From NCBI GenBank assembly GCA_018350325.1, contig JAEVLN010000030.1, positions 186,001 through 250,000 of the forward strand: DNA of 64,000 bases, given 5' to 3'. Each line of letters begins with the position of its first letter. Positions within the stretch are counted from its first letter, which is position 1. Under the pieces are notes generated by a model. The model was given only the letters and a program-made list of their open reading frames with translations, searched no databases and was not told the origin of the DNA. The DNA comes from Globodera rostochiensis (lineage: Eukaryota > Nematoda > Chromadorea > Rhabditida > Heteroderidae). Both the position numbers and the translations under genes were made by a program. This document shows, piece after piece, positions 22,880-34,319 of the stretch.

Positions 22880-23910
22880 ATGTTTTGCCTTTTTTCTTAA
22901 AATAATTTTAAATGATCAATAGAAGATATTAACTAATGTAGGCAAAAATGCTAATATGTTTTAACATATTATTAATATAAATAAAAATAAAATTATTAAA
23001 ACGCCAAATTTCTACAAACAGTTTAAAAATTTAAAAAAACTTTAAATGTTTACTTACCAATCAATTTTTAAACAACGCTTTTAATCAACAATAAATAATA
23101 TAATAAAAACAAAATTATAAACTTATTTTCGAAAAATAAACAGTTGTACATTATTGAAAATGAACTATAATGAAAATGAATTAATAATTCTAATATAAAC
23201 GATATTATAGAATTTAAAAAAATTTGTTAAATTAAATAAAATTTTAAACATTATGCGCAATAAAGTTTGTTGTGTATTAATAATATTATTATTAAAACCT
23301 TATTATAAAATATTTTATTAATATATTCGAGCATCAGCTTCCATTCTTTTATGTGAATAAGACTTTTCAGTTCAAGGAAACATAAAAAACATTAACCTAG
23401 ATGATTAATTTAAAATTAATTACTTTATACTAAAATAAATTAAAATTGACTAAAAATATTAAATCATGAAACAATATAGAAAAATTTTATAAGCAAAGTA
23501 ACAATAAAATTCATATATGTTTACATAACATTTGTAAATTAAATAAACAAATTTAATACTTGAGAAATAAATAAATATTCTTAATGGAAAAACAAATATC
23601 ATAATATAATGACTCATCAATTTAATAATTGTTCGTCTTAAACTATAGAAAAAATGAATTTAATTATTTTAAAAAAAATATAAATTACATAAAATATTAA
23701 AATTGAATTTGGTAATTACAAATAGTTTCAGAGAACAACAAAGTAAAATTATTGAAATATTGAGCAAATAGTAAAATATTTAAATGATTAAAAACAGTAA
23801 TCACTCATAATGCCAACAGTTTAAAAAATGTGTGTAACCTTTTAGAAGTTGGCAAAAAAATAAATAAAAATATCCAAATAAAAAAATAACAAGCCTTTTA
23901 ACTTTTATTT
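22880..23910. other. very AT-rich stretch, nothing supported
   Basis: Almost no G/C; no islands or frames worth calling. Confidence 0.6.
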
Positions 23911-23954
23911 AAATTATTCTAAAAAATATAGGAAAATTATCTCTGCCTCCACAG

Positions 23955-24116
23955 TTCGAAAAACGTTGGATTGTGCCAGAACGTTACCATGCTCAAAGGC
24001 GAAAAACAATTTACATGAAAAAACATACTTTTATAAGCCTTACGGGGATAAAACAACTAATTGAATATCAACAACATTGCCTGAACTGTTTACTTTTTCC
24101 TTACAAACAAATTTAA
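23955..24116 (+). CDS. candidate last exon, basic, unknown
   Basis: A textbook acceptor (ATCTCTGCCTCCACAG) opens a 53-codon frame: FEKRWIVPERYHAQRRKTIY, MKKHTFISLTGIKQLIEYQQ, then a Cys-containing end. The frame is open 14 codons further upstream as well. Both the length and composition argue for coding. Family not recognised. Confidence 0.5.
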   Translation, partial: FEKRWIVPERYHAQRRKTIYMKKHTFISLTGIKQLIEYQQHCLNCLLFPYKQI

Positions 24117-24801
24117 GTCCTTTATACATTAAATTACCAAAAAAAATTCAACTTAAATAATATATATAAAATATTTAAAAACTTTTAAGGTGTGAAAATA
24201 GATGAAAATTCCTGGTTTTTGCAAATTCAAGCATTGATTTATTTTTCAAATGCATACGGAGATAGCGACCAAAATAAAAAATTAATAAAAAATAAAATTA
24301 ACTAAATTAAAATAATAATATAATAAAATGTATATGCAAATCAATCAAAAGCGATGTCGATAAAATTCAAAATGTTTCAGCCTCTGCCCCATAATTTGAA
24401 ATCATTTTAATTTTAATACATATAATTTTATTTGCGTCTTTAATAAATCAACACTTTAGTAAAATTAAACCCTTCACAAACATGTCAATGTTGAAATTAT
24501 TGTTTTGATTTTACATAGAAAATATTGTGTTTTATATCCTTCTTGTACCTTCATTTCAATATAATTATATGCTATTTTTCCATTTCTCTGAATAATTTTT
24601 TTATATCAAAATTTCAAAACAAAAGTATCTTTTTATAAATTTTGAGCTCTAAAGATATGTATTTAAAAATGAATTGAATTGCTCATTTTAGATTGAAATT
24701 TTCTGAATTATGTTTTGTATCATTTCTAACAAAACAGCATTATTATTTATTAAATCGTTTTATTATATGCGATTTTACTTGTGAATTTGACTTTTTTTCA
24801 G

Positions 24802-25106
24802 GATGCGCAACAATTTCAAATAACAATAAACTTTACGCTCTCTTTTAGATTTATTTTAAAATTAAAGATTTTTTTAAATGATATTCAGAAGCAGTTATCC
24901 AAAGCTCCTGAAACCTTTACCATTAAAATTATTTTGAATTTGCAGGTTAGTACGATTTAAATCAATTTTCTTATTTAAAAAATTTAAATAATCAATTTAA
25001 GGAACAATTTTTTTCTCCATGGCGCGACTTCGCCACTGAAGAATTGTCTGCTCTGTTATGGATTTGTTATTTATGCTTTTTTTTGTCCTTTTATATTTTA
25101 TTGTAG
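24802..25106 (+). CDS. two candidate exons, possibly Argonaute N/L1 region
   Basis: Exon 24802-24945 (acceptor GACTTTTTTTCAG, donor TTGCAG/GTTAGT) is 48 codons, phase 0 to 0: DAQQFQITINFTLSFRFILK ... LSKAPETFTIKIILNLQ. A 56-bp intron leads to 25002-25106 in the same phase: EQFFSPWRDFATEELSALLW, then hydrophobic residues and stop. The order FxVxI ... P-E ... IL ... FFSP resembles the linker-1 region of Argonautes (PxExxxxLxxVLR...GRSFFS), but no PAZ or PIWI sequence is present, so the assignment is tentative. The splice structure is much better supported than the name. Confidence 0.45.
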
Positions 25107-25363
25107 AAGATTTGGAGCTTTATTTTATATAAATGTCAAGATGAAAGATTATTTGATAACATGTAAAATATACTAACTGGTTTTGCTCGGGCCATATTGA
25201 TGAAAGCTGCTGAAAGTCGATGCAATGCAATTCTTATTAATTAATTTTTTCAAAAATAAAATATAACAATTCCCGGTAGTTAAATTTTAGGTTTTTGATA
25301 TTTAGCAATACTTTAATTTTTATTAAGAGTCTAAATTTTTTTTGTGTTTTTGGTTTAATTAGT

Positions 25364-25609
25364 TTATTTTATAATTTTAAATCTTAAATGTTTCATTTTA
25401 TTAAGGTTCAGGTAAACCTCAACTTGCCGCAAACCATCTTCTATAATTTTTTTCTGCCGCTTATTTTTATTCAATATATTTTTTTGCGCGAGTGTTAAAT
25501 TATTTTGATCAGTGCTCTTGTTAATATGTAAATGTTCTTGGCATGTATTAATTTTCGCATTCATAGTGATAAAGATATTGCATTGTACAACAATGGATCT
25601 AGGGTACAT
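25364..25609 (-). CDS. 81-codon ORF, lysine/asparagine-rich, unknown
   Basis: The longest ATG-started minus ORF outside repeats in this part: MYPRSIVVQCNIFITMNAKI ... LAQKNILNKNKRQKKIIEDG, LRQVEVYLNLNKMKHLRFKI. Helical and basic toward the end. Some of its length may be chance in A/T-rich DNA. Confidence 0.35.
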   Translation of the reverse strand: MYPRSIVVQCNIFITMNAKINTCQEHLHINKSTDQNNLTLAQKNILNKNKRQKKIIEDGLRQVEVYLNLNKMKHLRFKIIK

Positions 25610-26031
25610 CCTCTATTAATTATGTTTTAAGATATTATATTTTCCGATGTTTGGGTTTATTTTATTTTAAATAATAGTTTTCACAAGGTTGCCGTAAATG
25701 CAGATTATTATTTCAAACTTCAAGTTTATTTTTTTTCAGCAAAGTGTGAAGGATGTTTGTATAATTAAATGAATTTATACAGCGGGATCGTGTTTTAAGA
25801 AACTCGTGGACTATTAAAAAAATAAAAAATAAATGTACATAATGAGACTTGCATAAAAAAATAATAAAATTAGATTCAAAATAATTATGCCGATCTAATT
25901 CATTAACAGACAAAATTCCTCAACTGATCGATCATTAATTATTCAAAAATGAAAAAGTGTAACTTTTTTCTGACAAATTAATTTTTAATATATTAAGATG
26001 TTAATGATCTTGTTATATCCTTCCTTTAAAG

Positions 26032-26157
26032 TCACGCCGCAAAACGCATGCGCGTTTCATGCATTCAACGACCGGACGATCCGGCGATCAGTGGGTTAAA
26101 CCAAAATTGCGCTTATATTTAGCAATGCAAATTAAACAGTTCTCAGAATATCAATAA
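26032..26157 (+). CDS. candidate last exon, basic, unknown
   Basis: A strong acceptor (ATCCTTCCTTTAAAG) is followed by 41 codons: SRRKTHARFMHSTTGRSGDQ, WVKPKLRLYLAMQIKQFSEY, Gln, stop. Frame, length and acceptor agree. Not recognised. Confidence 0.5.
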   Translation, partial: SRRKTHARFMHSTTGRSGDQWVKPKLRLYLAMQIKQFSEYQ

Positions 26158-26565
26158 TGAATCATAAAAAATTTATAACAAAAACTCGAACGGCAATTAA
26201 ATAATTTTATAAGAAATGAATGGTTTGATATGGAAACACATCCGTCAGCTGGACTCAAACAATAAAATTTTTTTTTAATTATAAAAGTACTATTAAATAA
26301 TGCAAAAGTTTGGAAAGCAAATAAATTACAAAAATATTAGATATCAAAAGTACTATGTAAGAAAAAGACGCTAAAGTATTAATATGAAAGAATTTACAAA
26401 AAATTTGAAAAATATTTAATTTGTAATGCAATATTTGTCCATTAATTTTGAGTAATCATTATATCAAAAATAAAATCTAAATATAAATTAATTAGTTAGA
26501 CATTCATACATTCATTTACTCGATAAAAAAAAGACAAAATATAAGTTCTAACAAAACGACTGCAG

Positions 26566-26655
26566 CAACTCAACGACCTTGATCAGAAATTTTCCCACGA
26601 TAACAAAACGTTTGGCCCGCCGCGGCGTCGAATGAGCTATTTTTACTGTTTATGA
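26566..26655 (+). CDS. candidate last exon, unknown
   Basis: Acceptor CGACTGCAG then QLNDLDQKFSHDNKTFGPPR, RRMSYFYCL, stop. The same frame is open seven codons upstream. Unknown. Confidence 0.4.
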   Translation, partial: QLNDLDQKFSHDNKTFGPPRRRMSYFYCL

Positions 26656-27416
26656 CACCATTGGATGCATTAAACAAATAGATCAAAAAATTTATATAAT
26701 TAAAAAAAATCAAAAATAATAAACATGGAAAAAATGAAAATAACAAAACAAAAATATTTAATGAAAAAATCGACTAAGACTGATTAAATTCAATAATAAA
26801 AAAGCTATTGTTGCTTAATCGATTAAAAATAACGCTAAAAGCTATTTGTTTTAATAATTACAATTAAATAAAAATTTTTTGATAAAACAAATATTCATTA
26901 CGCCTTAAAAGAATATAAACATATTTACACAAAATCTACATGCCTACCATTAAAATTTCAAAATTTTATTACTTACAAATTTTAGATCTAAAACGAGATT
27001 AAATATTACAACTTACTTATTAATTTATTATGGAATAAAAGCCAAGCTTAAAGATGTATAATTAATCATAATTTAATTAAACAGATATTTAGTAGAAGGT
27101 AATATATTTTTTATAAACGATAAATTACGGGCCTTTGCTGGCAACCAACAAATATTTAATGAATATTTAACACAAAAACTTACCATGATAATTTATTAAA
27201 ATGAAAATTTAATGCAAATTATGCACCATTTATGTTTAGTAACAATAATTATTAGAAGCCAAAAAAGCAAAACGAGGCTGCACCCAAAAAAAAAAAGCAC
27301 GCATGCGCAACTCAACTTATCACAGTCTTGCACGTCGAATAACCTTAATAAAATAATTAAATAATAATTCTAATTGCAAATGCACATAATTTTTTGACAG
27401 TGGAACATCCGGAGCC

Positions 27417-27545
27417 AGCCAAATCATGAATTAATAAATTTAATTTAATTAATAAAATTCAGTACATTTAAAAACAATGTATTACAAAAAAGGACAAGAC
27501 AATCAATAAATAAACAACAAATATTTAAAGAAAGTCTAACCGATA
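27417..27545 (+). repeat. local direct duplication, copy A
   Basis: About 125 bp starting GCCAAATCATGAATTAATAA and ending AAAGAAAGTCT. Copy B lies about 264 bp downstream with scattered differences and small gaps. Confidence 0.65.
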
Positions 27546-27680
27546 AAAACCACCAAAATATTCGCAGAAAAAAACTGGCTTATTAGGATAGACTTTGATT
27601 GACGGAGGGAGACCAGTGTACACATTGCAATAAACCATTCTAGAATCAGAGCACAACGATCTCCGGATTACAGCATGGTA

Positions 27681-27796
27681 GCCAACTCATGAATTACTAA
27701 ATTTAGTTTAATAATAAATCCAGCACATTTGAAAACAATTATATAAAAAGGGCAAGCCTATCAATAAATACAAATATTTAAAAAAAGTCTATTATA
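27681..27796 (+). repeat. local direct duplication, copy B
   Basis: Starts GCCAACTCATGAATTACTAA; matches 27417-27545 along its length. Confidence 0.65.
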
Positions 27797-28588
27797 AAAT
27801 AAATAAATAAATATTTGCTATAAGAAAACAACATAAATACAAAATGCAGTTTTATTTGTTAAAAAATTTAAAACACTTAAATAAAAAATATAAACATATT
27901 GATTATCTTCATCACGACCATTGTAATTGGCACAGATGAAGCTGGGCTTTAAAAAATATATCAAAAGTCAGCGCGTCATTACTTCATATATTTAAAAAAC
28001 CTTGCACTTTTTTACGCAAAAAATTAAAATAACTAATTAAATGCGCAAGATAATAAGAAGGTTAATCACATCAAAACACACAAAAAGCCGGTAACCAGCA
28101 CAGTTGACAATTGAAACAATCTAGCTTTGTATAGCGATTTTGATTTAATTGTGTACAACGCAATAAAACATTTTAATTTAAAAACTTAACTTGCCAAACA
28201 GTTTATTAGCCGAGCTAAAAGAAAATAAAACAGAAATTGATATTGAACCTGAAATTGGCTAAAAACCCAGCAAAAATTGCTAAATAAAACCTAAAACGAA
28301 TTACAAATTTAAAAGGTAAATTAAATGCAATTAAATGAAACAAAAAACTTATTTTTTAATAAACCATGCCTATAAAATATGAGAAAAACTATAAACATTT
28401 TATTTTAGCTATAAGTTGCTTTCAATCAGATAAACCAAGTATGTGAAACATATTCAGCCAGCCAAAAATATTCATGAACGTTTACCCTGCCCGAAAAGCT
28501 CTTAAAGAAATAATCTATACAAATGTCAAAAAACAAAGAATGAAATAAAACAAAACTCAAATTATTAAGATCAATTACAGCAAATATT

Positions 28589-28683
28589 TTAAATTTCATT
28601 GATTTTTCTCGGCAGAGCCACAAGATTCCACAGGGCAACGCACAGAACCGTGAAAATCGTCAATACTGTTATTATTTTGTCTG
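28589..28683 (-). CDS. candidate last exon, single membrane segment
   Basis: Minus acceptor TTGCACCTTAG, phase 1, then DKIITVLTIFTVLCVALWNL and VALPRKINEI, stop. It looks like one transmembrane helix followed by a short basic tail. An overlapping minus ORF with ATG (28426-28638, MPCGILWLCREKSMKF) ends at a good donor and is an alternative. Confidence 0.45.
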
Positions 28684-29817
28684 CTAAGGTGCAACAAAAT
28701 TAAAACGAAAGTTATAATCAAAGATTTAATCAAAATAACAAAAAGTATAATTAAAATCAAGTAGTTTATTTATAAACTTTTATCTCCTAACAAAGCAAGC
28801 ATTTGGTCTAGAAACCAATTAAAAACATAAGCCTGATCAAAAATAAAATTAAATCCAAGAAATACGTGAAAAATGATAAAATAAAAAAATATGTATAACT
28901 AATAAATTCTAATTAAAATCTATTGTATAATCAAAGCTGAAAAATGAATGTTTAATTAAATGCAGAAAAAATAATAAATTGAAACTCAAAGCGGATTAAA
29001 AGCATTAAAAGTCAAATACTTTTTTCCCCCAAGGCTTTAAAATCTCAAAATAATCTAAATGAATTAATATAGAAATAAATGATAAAAGTGAAGTTTGTGA
29101 ATTCCATTTTATTATTTTTATTAGGATAACATAAATACAAAAATGTGGACATAAATGAAAAAATCTGTTTTCTCACGATTTTATCAGGCGCTTTCAAAAT
29201 TTCCGAATTTGAATTTTATTCAATAAAAATAGGTTTCATATAAATAAAAGAGATCAACACCAATTGATTATAAAATTGAAAAACGAAGTGATCAACTAAT
29301 GAGTAAACAATAATAATTTAGCTAATCAAAAAAAGCAATTTGGTTATACAGTGTGATCGAGCGTATAAGGAGAACCTTTCTTTTTGCTCATAATTTTTGA
29401 ATCAGATTAATCAAATTTTTTTTTTTCACATTTACTCATCGTAAATAATACTCTTTAAAGTTAAATAGACTTAAATGTTTTGTTAATATTTGTAAATTAC
29501 AAAATTTGTGAATAAATAAATCTAAACGTTAATCGGGCCGAAGAAGTTTAAAGCATTAAATTAATTAAATCGAAAGAATAACTTCTAAATTAATTAAAAA
29601 CATTAATAAAAAGATGAAACACCTATTAATGGAATAAATAAAATTTAATAAAATGATATTTGAATAGTTGACTAAATGAAACTGATCTAAAAAAATATAA
29701 TAAAATGATAAACAGTTCTTGGTGACGCTATCTTTATCCCACGTCATAAAACATAAGCCTTTAAATTATTTTATCATAACTGGCTTAATTTTGCAAAAAA
29801 AAATCCGACAATTTTAG

Positions 29818-29907
29818 ATTTCGAACACCTGCGTTTTGGAGGCTTGTATGAGCAATGACGAAATTGTGGAGGAAAGCGACAAAAAAAAATCAAATATACT
29901 AAAATAA
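29818..29907 (+). CDS. candidate last exon, acidic, unknown
   Basis: Acceptor CGACAATTTTAG, then ISNTCVLEACMSNDEIVEES, DKKKSNILK and stop (29 codons). Balanced composition. Unknown. Confidence 0.45.
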   Translation: MSNTCVLEACMSNDEIVEESDKKKSNILK

Positions 29908-29966
29908 AGTAATTAAAATTGTAAAATTAAATAAGTTAAATGTAATAAGATTGTTTAAAATAACAA

Positions 29967-30000
29967 GAAATTACAACAGTCAAAAAATAAAGCAGAAACC
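29967..30000 (+). repeat. dispersed short repeat, copy 2
   Basis: Partner of 19266-19302: ACAGTCAAAAA then ATAAAGCAGAAACC. The sequence after it differs and contains a plus frame (SRNPSHCRTKINDGMWRKSF) ending at a GTAAAA donor. Confidence 0.55.
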
Positions 30001-30438
30001 CAAGTCATTGCCGTACGAAAATAAATGACGGGATGTGGAGAAAATCATTTTCTGGGTAAAAGACAATTTATTTGTATTTATTTTTAAAAATTAAACCAAA
30101 ACATAAAACTAGCTTTGTAAAATATAATTTAAATAAAAATAAAACGGTTCAACGTCAAGTTAAGAAAAAAATTAATTTCAAAACAAACTCAACTAATTTA
30201 AAATTATACAAAACAAATAATTTACGTTCATTAAATTTTATTATAATCACAAAATCTGTTGAAAGTCTGTCGAATACGAGGTGCAAGAAATCAACAGTTG
30301 TTTAGATTTAAATAGGATTTAAAATAATCCAATTAAAAGTGAGATCTTGCTTAAATATAAGATCATGATCATGAAAATAAATAATACAAAAAGTAAATTT
30401 TAAAAAAATTTACAAAAAGGTAATAAAATTAGAACGCG

Positions 30439-30446
30439 TATAAAAA
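30439..30446 (+). promoter_or_regulatory. TATA-like box
   Basis: TATAAAAA in a GC-richer context, followed 40 bp later by TCAGT (30477-30481), an initiator-like motif. The spacing is some 10 bp longer than usual. It would serve the ORF at 30505. Confidence 0.35.
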
Positions 30447-30504
30447 CAAGCATCAATTTGGATAGAGCATGCTTCGTCAGTGCAGAAGCGAGAGGTTGAA
30501 GACA

Positions 30505-30573
30505 ATGGAGCCAAAGGTGGTTTTTATTATCTGTCTGCTTTTCATGTCGTTTTTCAATATATTATGTTTTTAA
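30505..30573 (+). CDS. signal-peptide-like start of a secreted protein
   Basis: ATG in context GACAATGG, then MEPKVVFIICLLFMSFFNIL, Cys-Phe and stop. A hydrophobic leader; a donor inside (for example CCAAAG/GTGGTT or TTCAT/GTCGTT) would make it a first exon. A promoter-like sequence lies upstream. The rest of the gene is not identified. Confidence 0.4.
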   Translation: MEPKVVFIICLLFMSFFNILCF

Positions 30574-30995
30574 TGAAAACTGTATACCGAATATCAAAAA
30601 TGTTATCTTATTTAAAAATTATATTCAAATATTGCTGTGCACTATTCTTGATATAAACATAAACCATTAAAAATTATTTAGCTTTAAATAAAAAGATAAA
30701 AATCCGTAAATATTTTATATTATTTCATTGTTAAACAAACTGTAAATTAACAACCATTTATTTGTAAATTATTTTTTCAGTTTTTTTTTATTTGATAAAT
30801 ATAAAGGTTTCGCTCGCAGTATCTGTGCGTTGATTTCTTTTGAATATACTGTTGAAAACTTTTATAATATTTTGTGTGAATTGGATTAAATCATCCAAAC
30901 TTTTCCTTAATAATTTAAACATTTAATAGGTAATATTGTATTTAGTAATTTAGTGTTTTTTATCGCAAATTTATTTTTTCATTAATATTACTTAG

Positions 30996-31124
30996 ACAAT
31001 ATTTTTGATAAATAATGCGATCAATCACTTTTTGTTTCGTTTCAATGCTGCAATCCAATCACTCCGGGAGCTGTGGCAGGCACACAAGGATTTCACGTGG
31101 TTGTTCGTTTCCCCTTACTCATAG
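30996..31124 (+). CDS. candidate last exon, unknown
   Basis: Acceptor AATATTACTTAG, then 42 codons: NNAINHFLFRFNAAIQSLRE, LWQAHKDFTWLFVSPYS, stop. An overlapping ATG frame (MLQSNHSGSCGRHTRISRGC) is also open. Unknown. Confidence 0.45.
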   Translation, partial: TIFLINNAINHFLFRFNAAIQSLRELWQAHKDFTWLFVSPYS

Positions 31125-31779
31125 AGATTCACAATAATGGGAGTAGCAAATAAAAATTAAATTTTTTTGACAACAATCATTTAACAAACAATTTTTATAT
31201 ATATTTACAAAACGCTAACTTTAATATAACGCACTCGCGCTTTCGAGAAACAATATTTTAAATTTTTTGAATAGATCCGTCTGCCGCATATCCGACAATA
31301 ATAATAATATTGTTTTAAATTTATATTATTTTTTGAATAGTCGATAATAACAATAGGTAAATAGCTTTTTTTATATTAATTTTTCAACACGAAGTATTAC
31401 TTAAAATATGTATTTTGGATCGACGTCAAATTGTTTAAATAATAATTGTTATTTAAATGAAGACTTAATAATAATGATTACTTTAACTACCCATATAATT
31501 GTATCTATTGTTTTTTCAAAGTAATTGATTAACATTGGTTTAATTTTTTGCATTTTTAATTCCCAGTTTGATACAAATTTTAAAATTAGTAGAATATAAA
31601 TTTTTTTTTTAAAAATATAAAATTAATGAATCGACTTTAAAAATGTTATTCCACAATTTTGGCTTTGATAGAAGTTTTCGACAATTAGTTTATGTAATCG
31701 CAATAATTTTTATATGATATTATTTAACGGCTAAAAATGAAAATGTCAGAATCTTTTTTATTAATAATAAAATACTATA

Positions 31780-31836
31780 ATGTGTGGCATTTCTGCGTCT
31801 CTTAATATACACCAAATAAAATTCGCTGCTAATTAA
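31780..31836 (+). CDS. short ORF starting Met-Cys-Gly-Ile
   Basis: 18 codons: MCGISASLNIHQIKFAAN. The MCGI start followed by a short beta-like stretch resembles class II glutamine amidotransferase domains such as asparagine synthetase-like proteins, where Cys2 is the nucleophile. It is too short to be sure and no donor is visible. Confidence 0.2.
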   Translation: MCGISASLNIHQIKFAAN

Positions 31837-31849
31837 GGCTCACAATTAA

Positions 31850-31957
31850 ACTGATAATTCAAAGATTGATATTTATAAAGCTCTGTTCCATTTCAAAGAC
31901 GATACGTGTGGGCCAAGCATTCACAGACAAGCTGTAAAATTATTAGTTAAAACATAA
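31850..31957 (+). CDS. candidate coding frame, unknown
   Basis: 35 open codons without Met: NSKIDIYKALFHFKDDTCGP, SIHRQAVKLLVKT, stop. On minus a strong acceptor leads into LVCECLAHTYRL and stop, so the strand is uncertain. Confidence 0.3.
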   Translation, partial: TDNSKIDIYKALFHFKDDTCGPSIHRQAVKLLVKT

Positions 31958-32019
31958 GCAAAGCAAATAAATAACAAATGAAACAAAACAAAAAATAATT
32001 AAAAATTAGCCTAAAATTA

Positions 32020-32172
32020 ATGAACAAATCAAAAACTAGGCTATTAAAAAGGAGACAAAGCGATAAAAAGGAGTGTGTATCCAAAAATCAGGACAAACAT
32101 GTCGCAGTTCTTAAACCTTTTACGCAAAACTTCGGCCCTGACACACTTGGACTTGATACACATGACTTTTGA
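32020..32172 (+). CDS. 50-codon ORF, unknown
   Basis: From ATG: MNKSKTRLLKRRQSDKKECV, SKNQDKHVAVLKPFTQNFGP, DTLGLDTHDF, stop. The frame is open seven codons further upstream. Basic start and acidic end, good codon variety; likely a real exon or small protein. Unknown family. Confidence 0.45.
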   Translation: MNKSKTRLLKRRQSDKKECVSKNQDKHVAVLKPFTQNFGPDTLGLDTHDF

Positions 32173-32179
32173 AAAAATG

Positions 32180-34090
32180 CCAAACAATAATTAAAAAAGG
32201 CGGAATAAATTAAACAAATAAAATATTGGCAAAATCAACAGCAGATGGAAAATATTCTTATATAGTACAATCTGAAAATAAACGAGAAATCTAATCACTT
32301 CGTCAAAGAAACTATTTATATATTGAGTATCAAAAATTAATAAAAGAATATGCATAAAATTTTAGATAGATCCCAAAAGAAAAGAATAGAAAGCATACAC
32401 TCAACTACTATTTTATTTAAATTAGCACTCGTTCAGAATTAAACTAACAAAAATTGATTAAAATTTGATTGCAAATCAAAACCCGAACAAGAATTATTTG
32501 ATTTATTTCACAAATTTTTAAAAGTTATGACCATGCTAATGGAAATGAACAAGATGATGATTTAAAAATTTTTTTGATTATTTATTTATTTATGACGATA
32601 TTATTTTTTATTTAGATTTGTCGAACTGGTATTCTTACTGTTAAGTAAAATTAAAAACTATTGTAAATTTGGTTGTTTAAAGAAAATTTAAATGAAGTAT
32701 AAAAATGTGCCTATTTTGCAAGATTATATAAAGCAATTTTTTTCTCATAAAAAAAATTCATAAAAAGTAACTTATATAAAATAAAAAATTCATCCTGATT
32801 TTGTTATATTTTTAATTAACTTGAAAATAAATTTTATTGTTCATGTTTTATTTTTAATATTTTCAATAATTGTTGTCTTGACACTATTACAAATTCTTGT
32901 CTCGACTCATGTTGGCTAGAATCTATTCTTTTATTGGTTCTGCACGGGTTAATAAATTTTGAATTTTAACAAATTATTTTTTATTTGGTATACTTTTTTT
33001 GCCTTAATTGGTTTTATATTTCTATAAGATATTTGATACTCTGTTAAAAATATTAAAGAAATTTAAATTCACCCACATAAAAGTTTAATAAAACATTTTC
33101 TTACAAATACCATTATTATTTAAATTTTTGTAACTCTTTTAATTTAATAATTGATAAATTTAAAAAAACGAATTGGGTCTAATAGGGTTTGTTTACGATT
33201 TGCGCATACGTGTAAAATTTTTACAACCCGTTAAATTAATCAGATCTCAAAAATAATTTTAATTTTTTTTGGACAAATTTAAGTAAGCATTTTGTTGTCG
33301 ATACCATCACTCCACAATTTAAAGGTTTTTAAGTTCAAAATAAAAATAAATAAATTTATAACTTAGGTAATTAAATTATTAATTTAATTTTAATTCTGAA
33401 TTCTGAATTCTTAATTAAAAATGTCACACAACTTGATAAATCTTTATTTTTCGTCTGAGCAAATCATATAAAAATAAAGTTGATATGCGTGACTAAATAT
33501 TAAGTGAGCCTTACTGACAAAGCATCTTAAATTTGCTACTGCTCCGTTTGTTTTATTGTTCTATTCTTCGAGCGCGCACTAAATAATATAAACAACATGA
33601 ATTACCAAACTTGTTTATTTAATTCTTTATAAATGGCACTTCCTGTTCATTTTTTATTTTAACTTATTTATTTTTCAATGCTTTATCATTTAAAATATCC
33701 TTTTTTATTTTGTCTAAATGTATAGAATAATTTTAGTTTATTATTGTTATTTTGGTTTATCTGTTCAAAAAACAACAGTTTTTTAACTATTTTCATCTTT
33801 GTTTTTTAGTAATTCTAAAACATTTGATTGAAATTCTTTATCTCTTGGGCTAACATACAGAAAATTATGGTACATTTGTTTGATAAGATTTTTTGTTGAA
33901 AGAAAACAATAATAAGTTTAATAAACACCTTTTTTTATATATAACATAGCATTTTTTTAAATGTCAATATTTTTTTTCTTTGAAATTGGTTAATTTTTTT
34001 GAGAATAAATAGATTAATTGAGGATTTTGGGCTTTAGGTTGAATTTTGGTGCTTAAATTTTTTCTTACTCTCTTGAATTTTAAAACTTTG
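32180..34090. other. AT-rich stretch with one ambiguous island
   Basis: Mostly featureless. At 33510-33600 a minus first-exon-like ATG ends at GTAAGG (TTTGTCA/GTAAGG) and a plus frame of 32 codons (CYCSVCFIVLFFERALNN) overlaps. Confidence 0.4.
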
Positions 34091-34093
34091 AAG

Positions 34094-34227
34094 TCAGAGT
34101 TTGTCCTGCTCAACGCTCAGATTCGGCACTTGTTTGGAGGGTGAGATAACGCCCAGCGCCCGACGTGCCTGACAGAAGAGTGAACGCGAAGCCTGGGATT
34201 CAGTGGACCCTAAATTTAAAGTTTTAG
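34094..34227 (+). CDS. two short exons with a 35-bp intron, unknown
   Basis: Exon 34094-34140 (acceptor AAACTTTGAAG, donor GGAGG/GTGAGA) and exon 34176-34227 (acceptor GTGCCTGACAG) join in phase 2: SEFVLLNAQIRHLFG, GRVNAKPGIQWTLNLKF, stop. The intron is only 35 bp. Without splicing the frame stops at once (TGA). Family unknown. Confidence 0.45.
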
Positions 34228-34247
34228 TAATTAGCTAGCTGGGGAAC

Positions 34248-34315
34248 ATGAAATCCGTTGTAATCAACAAAGTGTGCAGTTTGAGATCGCACAATTCAGC
34301 AATATTTAAGTTCAG
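34248..34315 (+). CDS. candidate first exon, unknown
   Basis: ATG in GAACATGA, then MKSVVINKVCSLRSHNSAIF, Lys-Phe and an excellent donor (TTCAG/GTAATT), phase 2. The basic, Ser-rich start could be a mitochondrial targeting sequence (inference). It lies 20 bp after the stop of the previous model. Confidence 0.45.
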
Positions 34316-34319
34316 GTAA

